The notes beneath the pieces are model-generated. The model saw nothing but the letters and a program-made list of their open reading frames with translations. It ran no database searches and was not told where the DNA came from. DNA of 64,000 bases from Phytophthora colocasiae (Eukaryota > Oomycota > Peronosporomycetes > Peronosporales > Peronosporaceae): positions 744,001 to 808,000 of the forward strand of contig JAGKQI010000087.1 of NCBI GenBank assembly GCA_018806915.1. The letters are read 5' to 3'. Every line of letters starts with the position of its first letter. Positions within the stretch are counted from its first letter, which is position 1. A program made the translations under genes and the position numbers. This document shows positions 10,701-18,877 of this stretch, in pieces.

Positions 10701-12602
10701 TACCCATGCAATGTATCGCCGCATGAAAGCGTTTACTTCTGGGGCTTCCTTCGACTTGAGCGGATACGCCGTAATAAATCTCGTGAACGCGTCCAGGATT
10801 ACCAGCACCGCTGTGTACCTGGTTCCGTTTGACTTCGGCGGGAAAAACAAGTCCGCGAAGACGAGTTGGTTCTTGTTTTCCAGTCCACGTTCAAGATCCT
10901 TGTTTAATGCTCGTGCTTTCTGCTTTCCTAAGTGACACGGCTCACAGTCCTTAAATTCGCGCTTCTGCAAGCGGATTCCTTCCACAAGCTTGCGGTCGGC
11001 CATGATCTGGACATGCTGAGGGCAAATGTGTCCCAGCCGCTCATGCCATCTCTGCAGATTCTCTACACCGTCACTCATGGTGTAATTCACGAACACCTGA
11101 GGTTGCTTCTTGGGGTTGTATCCAGCAAGAAAGTCTTTCTTCGCACTGATGAAGTACATCCCAATCGCATTTCTTCGGACACTCATGGCCAATTCGCCAT
11201 CCTTCTTTGCCGAGTAGATATGACGTTCCGTATCATAGTACACCTTGTACCCTTGAGTCTCCATCTTGTATTGAGAAATAAGGTTATCTGTGTCCTTGGC
11301 GTAGAACACATCCTCCAGTTGCACCGATACCAACTTCCCTTGCGCGTCCCACCAAATTTCAATAGTACCGACACCCTCCGGCTTGGTAACTCCATGAATC
11401 GAGTAAATTTGCTCCTTCTCCGACTCTTCCAGAGTGCGATACGTCAGGAAATAGCGCTTGTCTCCGACAATGCTTCGGTTGCAGGCAGAGTCAAAACACC
11501 AGTTGCTCGCGTCGTAACGTCGAAGTTCTTCTTTCGATGTTGGACACTTTTTTCTTTGTCCGCCACTTATATCTCGCGACGACCGGTCGTTACCTTCTGC
11601 AGAGCTTGGCGCCGCCACGCTAGCAGAGAACTTAGCATGCGTTTCAGTAGTAGCTCCTCCGCTACCTTCAGCATCCTCGTCATTTTTTCTCTCGGGGCAC
11701 TCGAGCTTCCGATGTCCCGGTTTGTGGCAGTTGAAGCAGGTCTTCTGTTCGAAGTCCCACTGCCTTTGAGCTGCTTTTTCGTTGCTCTTCTTCGTCGTGG
11801 GCGAGCTGCCTTGGGTTTTCTTGGCTGGGCCCGCACCAGTCTTCTTGTCACTTGCACCACCCTGAGCCTGGTTGCCGCCACTTCCAGCTTGGTTCCCACC
11901 CAATCGTCGGGCTTGCAGCTGCTTCTCAACTAAAGCGTTCTTATCCAGGGTCAGGATCATGGCCTTCGCCGCCAATGGAGTGTCCAACTTATCACTGCCG
12001 ATAAGCTGCAGTGTCTGGAGCTGCGAGTAGTAACCTAATTGAGACATCGATCTGATCAGCAAATCGACCATCCACGCCTCACTAACGTCAGCATTTAACG
12101 CTGCCAATTGTTCGCGCAATGACATCATGTAGTTCAGGTGATTCTCCACGTCCGCACCAGGTCGACACAACGCCATCTCCAGTTTCTGCCGCAGCGTCCG
12201 CTGCGTGAAGAGCATGGTAGTTGCGTTTTCTCGGCCCTCGTATCTCTTTGCCAGATACGCCCACATCTCTGACCCCTTCTTCATGTTCATCACTTGCCTG
12301 GCGAGGTTACATGAAAGCGAGCCAGAAATTATCTTACCAAGAATTTTTTCTTGTCGTGCGAGGACCTTCTTCTCCAGGTCACTCCACTTGTCTGTCGGGA
12401 CCACCCTTCCTTCTGCGATGTCGTCCAGGTCAGACTCACCCGGATCAACTTTGAAGCACCCCAGGTACCGCAACATCACGTTCTTGTACATTGGCCAGTC
12501 CCTGCCGTTCCAACTCTTCGGCTTGTCGTCCTTGGTCCACGAAACGTCGTCTTCCTTGGACATCTTCTCACTCTTGCTGCTCGGATTTGCAGTTGGGCTC
12601 AT
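7749..12602 (-). CDS. Copia 2 Gag-Pol polyprotein
   Basis: 1617 aa in one frame; the ATG at 12602 lies inside the primer-binding site. Approximate order: Gag, 1-285; zinc knuckle CFNCHKPGHRKLEC, about 290; protease WCFDSACN, about 370 (D-S-A); integrase with HERLGH and CEPCHLGK zinc residues, then DAFTRFITAYPL (about 605), ATDNGGEFF (about 650) and CERQHQ; an acidic linker; RT with LYVDDIIVAT (about 1250); RNase H with DADWGNCPDTRKSITG (about 1425). The linker holds a 20-residue tandem duplication. No stops or frameshifts. It encodes everything needed for copying and integrating the element. Confidence 0.95.
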   Translation of the reverse strand: MSPTANPSSKSEKMSKEDDVSWTKDDKPKSWNGRDWPMYKNVMLRYLGCFKVDPGESDLDDIAEGRVVPTDKWSDLEKKVLARQEKILGKIISGSLSCNLARQVMNMKKGSEMWAYLAKRYEGRENATTMLFTQRTLRQKLEMALCRPGADVENHLNYMMSLREQLAALNADVSEAWMVDLLIRSMSQLGYYSQLQTLQLIGSDKLDTPLAAKAMILTLDKNALVEKQLQARRLGGNQAGSGGNQAQGGASDKKTGAGPAKKTQGSSPTTKKSNEKAAQRQWDFEQKTCFNCHKPGHRKLECPERKNDEDAEGSGGATTETHAKFSASVAAPSSAEGNDRSSRDISGGQRKKCPTSKEELRRYDASNWCFDSACNRSIVGDKRYFLTYRTLEESEKEQIYSIHGVTKPEGVGTIEIWWDAQGKLVSVQLEDVFYAKDTDNLISQYKMETQGYKVYYDTERHIYSAKKDGELAMSVRRNAIGMYFISAKKDFLAGYNPKKQPQVFVNYTMSDGVENLQRWHERLGHICPQHVQIMADRKLVEGIRLQKREFKDCEPCHLGKQKARALNKDLERGLENKNQLVFADLFFPPKSNGTRYTAVLVILDAFTRFITAYPLKSKEAPEVNAFMRRYIAWVERQSPGFPVKEIATDNGGEFFNDEIDAYYKHHGIEHNEKPPKCSHLNMCERQHQTLSGMLKSMMADSGFPRSFWVDALQNTVYVKNRVYTRALGKTPYEAMWGRKPDVHHIRRFGSVAYAHTKVGPNRSKFDDNCRVGYVLGYQEGNLGCKLYFPQAHTVGYVLDAKYNEDIVYKERYEQEDQVVDWSYEVEQDDAIDDVEVLDEDTDSSDFEAEAQEQCLEGAVESVFYDADAKFPTDELVFNRVRCESEQRDGQEQVVGDAVDSEVGEEQRDGQEQVVGDAVDSEVGEESEVSDGAEDASVEEYADGEPESEPDVEPEDLGEDETELAEDGSGAGDDNSSMSVEEPCVTSEGVHTGVRRPRAETSSEDGTEERHPRKRRAGLREYGGGSEQEFSLYAAIAYALEALSTEPEQVWHESEVKLPRTYKAAMRSPQHKEWWKGMEEEMAAMEAKDVLELVSENEMPKGKKALNTMWRYQAKSDNLGNVRRFRSRLVARGDEQEAGFDYVDTFSPVARMATLRLFVALCLILELIPYQCDVNTAYLNALLKILHFIRHIPGFPCPEGMVWKVKRALYGLHQSGREWNDLISNWLTEQGFTQCTTEPCLFFYRKGKVTTLLLLYVDDIIVATNQEQYKVDIFDKLNKKFGIKDQGVLHDFLGVQFDFSEDGVRMHQTKYCQDVIEKYGFADAVGCRSPMETTTKLQATGDENVADMSFDYHGAIGSLMYLATTTRPDLSYAVGQLSRFVSRPNAKHCGALKRVLRYLVATKEEGIFFSRQAAKELRAKVIIDGYCDADWGNCPDTRKSITGYVMEVASGPVAWAARRQTVVARSTAEAEYVSTCEACMEGRGIANVLIEVLPKKYPVELRIGVDNQAALALATNPTYSRRTRHIELRYHYVRYQVNQGQVVLWKIAGEENPADAFTKPLAVPRLIKMKGLLNMSPLTKRTTRECKREQYFSKLRDIPQNMKVVPNRRADSEDGVLE
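9831..9950 (-). repeat. Perfect 60-bp tandem duplication in Copia 2 linker
   Basis: Two adjacent identical 60-bp units, 9831-9890 and 9891-9950, encode a duplicated acidic 20-residue segment of the polyprotein between integrase and RT. The length is a multiple of three, so the frame is kept. Confidence 0.95.
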
Positions 12603-12607
12603 AACCC
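12595..12607 (-). promoter_or_regulatory. Copia 2 primer-binding site overlapping start codon
   Basis: The minus strand reads GGGTTATGAGCCC just after the 5' LTR. This is complementary to the anticodon stem-loop of eukaryotic initiator tRNA-Met (GGGCTCATAACCC). The ATG of the polyprotein is the triplet that pairs with the CAT anticodon. The same 13-mer occurs in Copia 1 at 6919-6931. Confidence 0.85.
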
Positions 12608-12609
12608 TA

Positions 12610-12918
12610 ATGCGATTCTACCCTTTAGCCGTTACCGAAGCTTGAAAACTTTTAACTTGTTGGTTGTTCGTTAGTTTCCGGACTGAGCTCCAAGCTCCTA
12701 TTCTGCTATCTTCACATGTACATGGAGAGCTCCTGCTGCTCCGTTTGTCGTACCCTTTTTCTCCTGGGACTTAGACGGAGTCTTCGACTGCATTCACTGC
12801 ATCTCTCCAGTGCAGCGTCTCGACCTTCGTCCCAGCTTTGATTTGTCTTCTCAATGCACTGCTGTCCAACAGCAACCCACTATCACCGTAGGACTGCCAA
12901 CTGTCGTTTACTCCAACA
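12610..12918 (-). repeat. Copia 2 5' LTR
   Basis: It matches 7451-7759 with two differences and lies upstream of the primer site and polyprotein ATG. Confidence 0.93.
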
Positions 12919-12923
12919 ACATA

Positions 12924-14091
12924 GTCGATTTCCAGGAACGGAGGAGAAGATGAAGAGAAGAAGGAGGAGGAATATCAGTACTGTACCGGATTGTGGTACA
13001 TACCTGTATAACCAATACTGTATTGCAGTTTAGGTTGGGACCAAGTCCAGCTGGGATACCGACGTGATTTGGTTTTGCCGACGCCAGAATCTTGTTCCGC
13101 TGCTCGAACGACGACCATTCTCGTTTTTCTTGAGGCGGTATTGTGCAGTATGCAGTATTGATCTATGGTGTTACCGGTAGCTCGATAAATACTATGGATG
13201 CACGATGTCCGCTGCTGTATTAGTTCGGTTGCCTTCATCTCCATCTGCCTACAGTGACCCATTCTTCAAAGGGATGTTACTTTACGCGCAGACGATTTTA
13301 GCGTTCGTACAGTACGAATCGTACTGGGACACCTGCCAACTGGAATTGGGTGCTGGGTTGTCCACTTTCTACTGGTGTCGGTATTTAGTGACTGTCCGCG
13401 CACTTAAACCTCTGCTTTGTATGAGAGTTTTGATGGCCAAAAGCTGCTTCATCGACTTTACCCAACGCGAAGTTCCTCCAGTCCACCTGGACCCTAGAAC
13501 TCACTTCCTTACTGATCTGCGCGCACATGGCAGCCTTTCGCCGGAGAACCTAGCCAAACTGCAGCGAAGATATCGAGCAGCGCAAGGAGATGCAATTGTA
13601 CTGTCTTGAAAGCAAAGGAAGAAATCTTCCACCCGTGTATCATCATGATGTTAGTTGATGTAAGGTTCCACTACAGTACCATGACAACTTGCGTAAAGGA
13701 CTTCCGTGCACAGGTGGTGTGTACGAACTGCAGTCTCCTGTGCTTCACACTTCGAGTCAACAGCCTTTGCTGTTCGCAGGTCTCGATTGCGATCCGCGTC
13801 GCCAATTCCACTGTACAGTACGGGGTGCCCCCCAGCCTCTCGTTGCATCCTCATCCCATCAGCTTTTCCGTTCCTGCCTTTGTATCGCATGGTCGTAACT
13901 CTTTGTATGGCGTTCACTATGCCTGATCGGGAAAGGCTAGATATAAGCAAAGGAGCTCACCGATAGTAATGAAGATTTGCGCCTTAATTTTGAAGTTATC
14001 ATCTCGTGCAGTTCAGCAAGTACGAAGCACTGAGCACTCGTGAACTTTCAAGCCTCCGTTCTCGTTGTTTGTGACTTTGTAAGAGCGGAAG
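12924..14091. other. Intergenic with one uncertain ORF
   Basis: This is the right flank of Copia 2, up to the first secreted repeat gene. A plus-strand ORF at 13205-13609 (134 aa) ends in a composition that looks protein-like (DPRTHFLTDLRAHGSLSP, then ENLAKLQRRY), but I recognise no domain and no clear start context. The rest shows no gene. Confidence 0.4.
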
Positions 14092-15576
14092 ATGATCGTC
14101 TCCTTCAAGAAAACTTTGTTCGTTACCGCCGTGGCGGTGGCTCTAGCCGTGAGCGTGGAAGGATACAGCGGTGCAGCCGATTCGTATGAGGCCAAGCGAA
14201 TGCTACGTCTCGAGGCTCAAGATGTAGCCGAGGAGGAAATGGCCGACGACTCGGAGTGTGGGTCTCTGGAAATGGCCGAGGACGACTCCGAGTGCGGCTC
14301 ACTCGAGATGGCCGAAGATGATTCCGAGTGCGGCTCATTAGAGATGGCCGAGGAGAGTGGCACGGGTGACAACGGCGGTGACAAGGGTGGTGACAACGGT
14401 GGCAACACGTGGACACAGGCGCCAAGCACCGGCGATAATGGCGGAGACAACGGTGGTGACAACGGTGGCAACACGTGGACACAGGCGCCTAGTACCGATA
14501 CCGGCGGTTCATCGAACAACTGGAACGCTGGTAGTTCTACCAATCAGTGGAACTCGGGTGAATCCACCAACAACTGGGGTGGCTCGAACGCCGGCAACAC
14601 GGAGAGCTCGAAGTCCGACGACAACAAGGAGGCCTCCAAGACGGAAGACAACAAAGAAGCTTCGAAGACAGATGACAACAAGACGGACGACAACAAGACG
14701 GACGACAACAAGGAGGCCTCCAAGACGGACGACAACAAGGAGGCCTCTAAGACGGAGAACCAGGACAACACTGACCAGAACTCTGTGCAGCAGGGTGACA
14801 TTGGTGGTGAGGCTAATCCGTCTGAAGTTGCAGGAGAATCCGATTCGGAGTGTGGCTCGCTTGAAATGGCCGAAGACGATTCCGAATGCGGCTCACTCGA
14901 GATGGCCGAGGATGACTCGGAGTGCGGCTCGTTGGAAATGGCCGAGGAGAGTGGAACGGGTGACAACGGCGGCAACACGCCAAGCACCGGTGACAAGGGT
15001 GGTGATAACGGCGGCAACACGCCAAGCACCGGTGACAAGGGTGGTGATAACGGCGGCAACACGCCAAGCACCGGTGACAAGGGTGGTGATAACGGCGGCA
15101 ACACATGGACGCAAGCCCCAAGCACCGGCGATAACGGCGGTGACAACGGTGGCAACACGTGGACACAGGCGCCAAGTACTGGTTCCGGCAGTTCCGGCGG
15201 TGGTAACACGTGGACGCAGCCCCCAAGCACCGGTGACAATGGCGGCGACAAGGGTGGCGACAACGGCGGCAACACGTGGACGCAGGCACCTACCACCGGT
15301 TCGGGCAACACCGACGGCGGTAACACGTGGACGCAGCCCCCCAGTTCTGGAGAAAACACTCCCACGACACAGGGCTCAGGCAAATCGGATGACAACAAGG
15401 AGTCCGGCAACTCAGGTGATAACAAGGAGTCCACGACGCAAAATTCGGGTAACTCAGACGACAACAAGGAGTCTGGCAACTCTGGCGATAACAAGGAGTA
15501 CACCGGCTCCAAGTCGGACATCGACTTCAGCACGTTCCAGGGTGACGTTACCCCCGGTACGGTGTCGCCGCAGTAG
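14092..15576 (+). CDS. Secreted RxLR-like acidic repeat protein with shared tail
   Basis: 494 aa. A signal peptide (about residues 1-24) is followed by SYEAKRMLR, giving an RxLR-type motif RMLR at 36-39 with an acidic AEEE stretch after it. Two blocks of three near-identical D-D-S-E-C-G-S-L-E-M-A-E repeats follow, one after the RxLR motif and one mid-protein. The rest is G/N/D/T repeats (GDNGGDKGG, NTWTQAPSTG) and E-A-S-K-T-D-D-N-K repeats. The C-terminus is IDFSTFQGDVTPGTVSPQ, the tail shared with the LPMO genes here. No catalytic domain is visible. I infer an extracellular disordered protein, either wall-associated or an effector. Long ORFs in other frames are by-products of the repeats. 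Confidence 0.85.
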   Translation: MIVSFKKTLFVTAVAVALAVSVEGYSGAADSYEAKRMLRLEAQDVAEEEMADDSECGSLEMAEDDSECGSLEMAEDDSECGSLEMAEESGTGDNGGDKGGDNGGNTWTQAPSTGDNGGDNGGDNGGNTWTQAPSTDTGGSSNNWNAGSSTNQWNSGESTNNWGGSNAGNTESSKSDDNKEASKTEDNKEASKTDDNKTDDNKTDDNKEASKTDDNKEASKTENQDNTDQNSVQQGDIGGEANPSEVAGESDSECGSLEMAEDDSECGSLEMAEDDSECGSLEMAEESGTGDNGGNTPSTGDKGGDNGGNTPSTGDKGGDNGGNTPSTGDKGGDNGGNTWTQAPSTGDNGGDNGGNTWTQAPSTGSGSSGGGNTWTQPPSTGDNGGDKGGDNGGNTWTQAPTTGSGNTDGGNTWTQPPSSGENTPTTQGSGKSDDNKESGNSGDNKESTTQNSGNSDDNKESGNSGDNKEYTGSKSDIDFSTFQGDVTPGTVSPQ

Positions 15577-17252
15577 ACGTCTGGGGTTGACTCCTTCCTT
15601 TTTCTTACGTGAGTGTAGCGTAAAATGTGACGAAAGACCAAGCGCTGCTGAGCGCGCGATAAACGTTGAATGTGCGTGGGTGTACCAGTAGATCTCCAAC
15701 TGTCGTCTTCTGCGTCTTTTTCTTGGTATGAACTTGGCAGCAGGACAGTCGAGATATGTAGCTTCTTGGGCCTCGGTAGGTTGTAAATTCAATCAGAATC
15801 GAACGCAAGAGGCTCACAGGTAAGCCTCTTTATGAATTCCAAGCTGCATTTGGCCAGCAAAACTTGTGATCGCCTTCATGCTTGGCAGCTTGTGGTGACT
15901 TGTTGTGATAAGAAAGCGTTGTGACGAATTGATCGGCGGTCGCGCTCTATCAACTGTACAGGTAGAGTTAGCACTGGATGGGAGCTTCGAAGCCACAAAG
16001 GCTTGATAACCTAACTTTTGAAGGTACAATCTCATTGAGCTATCCTTGCCGAGGGTCTTCAACATTATTTCGGCACCCCGATGTCTCTACAGGGAGGATG
16101 AAGACTTTACATTTGCCAAGGGTTATGTAAAACAGACCAGTCATTTACATGTACCCGCCTCAATCTTACATCGTAAAGGCTGTGTTTGCGAAGAGCGAGC
16201 ACCCTAGCGTCGCTGATTATCGGTAGTATTTACAGTTTTTCTGTGTTTATATTGCGCTACTGGTTTTGATCGAATGAAGAAGCTCTGACGATTTTGGCTT
16301 GATCTGTCCTTGCACAGTCTTATTACAATAAATAACATGTACTATCGCCTCACGGCAGTCGGATATCTTGGAACATACTGTATGTCATCCCACAACATAG
16401 GGATACCGCTTCAACATTATTTCAGTGCGATGCCGTTCATATTCTACAGAAATTCCTAAAAGTATAAACTGACTTTTATGGATTCAACCTTGTTGCATCA
16501 TTGGTACGTCCTTCGCTCGTAAGAGCCCTAAGACTGTCCATTCTTCAAGTTGCTGAGAACCGAAGATCTACGAAACAGTAAATACTTCATAAGTTTAAAA
16601 AAATATCTTGTACAAGACATGCTGTTCACCACAAATTACAAGAAAGGCTCGTTGTGTCATCAATTCCAAGAACCAACACTCAACGTAGTACCATTTGAGC
16701 TATAGCATCGAATTCAGAAATACCGCATTGACGGGCTACAAGTTTCAGTACGTGTAGTTGGCATGTAGTGCAAGTGCAAGGCACAAATCTCGTCGAATAT
16801 CTTGGCACATAGTGCATTCCAAACAGACACGGGATACCATGTCAACATTATTTCAGTACGGTGTTGTTGGTATTCTACAGTAAATGCTGAATTTGGGTTC
16901 TGGACAATGGAAGTACAAACCTTTATCAGAAAGTATCATGCACAAAACTCTATACACAGTACGTATTGCTACTATATCAAGTATTTCTTCATTTCGCCAC
17001 TTGCGATCCTGAATCACCACAAATTACAGGAAAGGCTGATCGTGAGCGAAGATACTGTACTGTCATAACGCAAAGGAGTGTGCAGCCACTATCTCAAGGA
17101 TTTGTTGTAGCTTTAATTTCCGTGTGCTGTTCGAAAGAGACACTGTGCCTGTTTACCCTCCGGGCGGTTTGGAGAGGCTCTTTCATTATTGAATTTTCTT
17201 CTCTCAAACAACTACTGTAGCGACTACACTTCCACATCCAAGCTTTACCAGG
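15577..17252. other. Intergenic with diverged internal direct repeat
   Basis: No gene is supported. Two diverged direct copies are visible: 16361-16456 resembles 16795-16886 (shared GGGATACC and TCAACATTATTTCAGT blocks), and 16629-16657 resembles 17016-17045 (CACCACAAATTAC). A third shorter match (TTCAACATTATTTC) sits near 16060. Confidence 0.5.
15615..15622 (+). promoter_or_regulatory. Shared 3' UTR element GTAGCGTA
   Basis: It lies 39 nt after the stop codon of the 14.1-kb gene and is followed about 35 nt later by GCGATAAACGTTGAATGTG. The same arrangement follows every intact tail in the cluster. Confidence 0.55.
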
Positions 17253-17959
17253 ATGGTCTCCTTCAAGAAGAACATACTCATGTCCGCTGTTGCAGTGCTG
17301 ATTGTCGCCGTGGCAGTCAGTGGTGAAAGCTACGAAAACAAACGAGCACTTCGACAGGCCGTCACTGAGGTTGTGGAAGTCGAAGAGGCTGACGACTCTG
17401 AGTGTGGCTCTCTTGAGATGGCTGAGGAAAACCAAGGTGGAGACACCAACACGTGGAACCAGGGAACACTAACCAGGGTGACACCAACACCAACCAAGGA
17501 GGCGATACCAACACCTGGAATCAGGGTGGTGACACGAACCAGGGAGGAGACACGAACCAAGGAGGTGACACGAACCAGGGCGGCGATACCAACACGAACC
17601 AGGGAGGTGACACCAATACCTGGAACCAAGGTGGTGATACCAACACCAACCAGGGAGGTGATACCAACACCTGGAATCAAGGTGGTAACACGAACCAGGG
17701 AGGAGACACGAACCAAGGTGGTGATACCAACACCTGGAATCAAGGTGGTGACACGAACCAGGGAGGAGACACGAACCAGGGAGGTGATACAAATAACTGG
17801 GGCACGACGACAGACACGTCTCAAGTCACACAGGGGGAAGTTGGAGGTGAAGCAGACAACCAGAAGGTCACCACCGCCGGACCCCCGCAGTCCCAGTCCA
17901 ACATCAACTTCAACTCGTTCCAGAACACGAACAATGTTGGCACGGTAGCGCCGCATTAA
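17253..17959 (+). pseudogene. Frameshifted paralog of the secreted RxLR-like repeat protein
   Basis: The start matches the 14.1-kb gene: signal peptide MVSFKKNILMSAVAV..., then SYENKRALR with RALR at 31-34, an acidic stretch, and one DDSECGSLEMAE repeat. After GGDTNTWNQG, near 17460, the frame shifts, equivalent to loss of one base. In the other frame the protein continues as about 15 N-Q-G-G-D-T repeats and ends NINFNSFQNTNNVGTVAPH at 17959, the cluster's shared tail. The first frame stays open to 17948 only as an Arg/Thr-rich by-product. It may be a real pseudogene, or an assembly error in repeats. Confidence 0.75.
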
Positions 17960-17996
17960 ATGTATGTGCACTCCATCTTCTTTTTTTTACGTGACT

Positions 17997-18004
17997 GTAG
18001 CGTA
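17997..18004 (+). promoter_or_regulatory. Shared 3' UTR element GTAGCGTA
   Basis: It lies 38 nt after the stop of the 17.25-kb gene, following a run of eight T. Confidence 0.55.
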
Positions 18005-18078
18005 AAACGGAAAAAGTAAGCGGAGCGCGTGTAAATGTTGAGAAAGGTTTCCCCAATCCGGTTTACTTTAAAGGTTCT

Positions 18079-18877
18079 TTGGAGAGATTTACAAGCGAGG
18101 GTTCGCACAGCACGTGGTTGGGATCAGTTTCGAGATCACTTCCGCGTGAGCATCTTATTATCGTTGGCGACAACGATGAGAGGATTATGACGCACGCGAA
18201 CATATATGGTGAGGGTTACCATACCTACCTGAAAATTGAGGACGTTTTGCAGGAAGGTCGCCTGTACTGCACCGCGACCCTCCATGAAGATGTCACGAGC
18301 AACCCAGACCGACCCTACGCGGTGCATCACAGGCCGCATGTGACTGGGGTATTCTACGATCCTCCAGTTCGTCATGGAGCAGGAGGGATCTACGTTCTCC
18401 ACTGTGGATCAACGTCGTCATTCAACCACAATATGTTTGATGGCCCCACTGTCCTGAAGGTTGGGCATTCCAAAGACATCCTCAATCGACATCATCAGCA
18501 CCAACGGACTAACTCAAATCTACGCAAACACGGCGATGTGGCATTCCTGTTTGGAGTGGAGATAGACACGTGCGATCGAGTCCCTGTTCGGCTTTTCTCG
18601 CGTTATTGTGTATAACAACGAAGGGCGATCGACGGAGACCTTCTCCTTCAATGAGAAGATTTTTCCGTTGATTCACGAAGTAGTCTGCGAGATGCGCTAC
18701 CTCTATGACCCGCCGATCGACAGCGACCACGAGAAGTCCGTGGATAATCCACTGTACGAGCAGGGCCTTCCTCGCAGCTACGGACTTCAGTTCAACCACA
18801 CCCTCAAAACCTGGAGTTTCTGTCGGAGGTACCAGGCTGAAACACTTCATCGGAGTGGAGGGGTAGGAAAGGAGTAG
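18079..18877 (+). pseudogene. GIY-YIG / T5orf172-like fragment, frameshifted
   Basis: The first ORF, 18079-18615, lacks an upstream ATG in frame. It contains GGIYVLHCGS followed about 20 residues later by VLKVGHSKDILNRHHQHQ, the G-I-Y ... K-V-G ... R layout of GIY-YIG/T5orf172 nuclease-like domains. Near 18590 the frame breaks, and a second frame continues (VYNNEGRSTETFSF) to 18877. Homologous proteins occur in large DNA viruses, phages and mobile elements; that is family knowledge, not seen here. I infer a degraded captured or mobile-element gene. Confidence 0.5.

Larger units (their letters stand above)
7451..12918 (-). mobile_element. Copia LTR retrotransposon 2 (intact, young)
   Basis: The element is about 5.47 kb on the minus strand, with 309-bp LTRs at 7451-7759 and 12610-12918 that differ at only two positions, both near their ends. 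The target duplication is ACATA (7446-7450 and 12919-12923). The primer site at 12595-12607 is complementary to the anticodon arm of initiator tRNA-Met and contains the start codon of the polyprotein. One uninterrupted ORF fills the interior. Intact coding capacity and near-identical LTRs make this a candidate active copy. Confidence 0.95.

Noticed and set aside
14357..15691. ORFs of 444 aa (plus) and 365 aa (minus) overlapping the 14.1-kb gene
   Set aside because: Repeat-driven open frames made of Arg/Thr or Leu/Pro runs without a signal peptide or conserved end; the frame with signal peptide, RxLR-like motif and shared tail is the real one.
17460..17790. CRISPR-like regular repeats
   Set aside because: The repeats are contiguous in-frame codons for N-Q-G-G-D-T with no unique spacers, in a eukaryotic genome.
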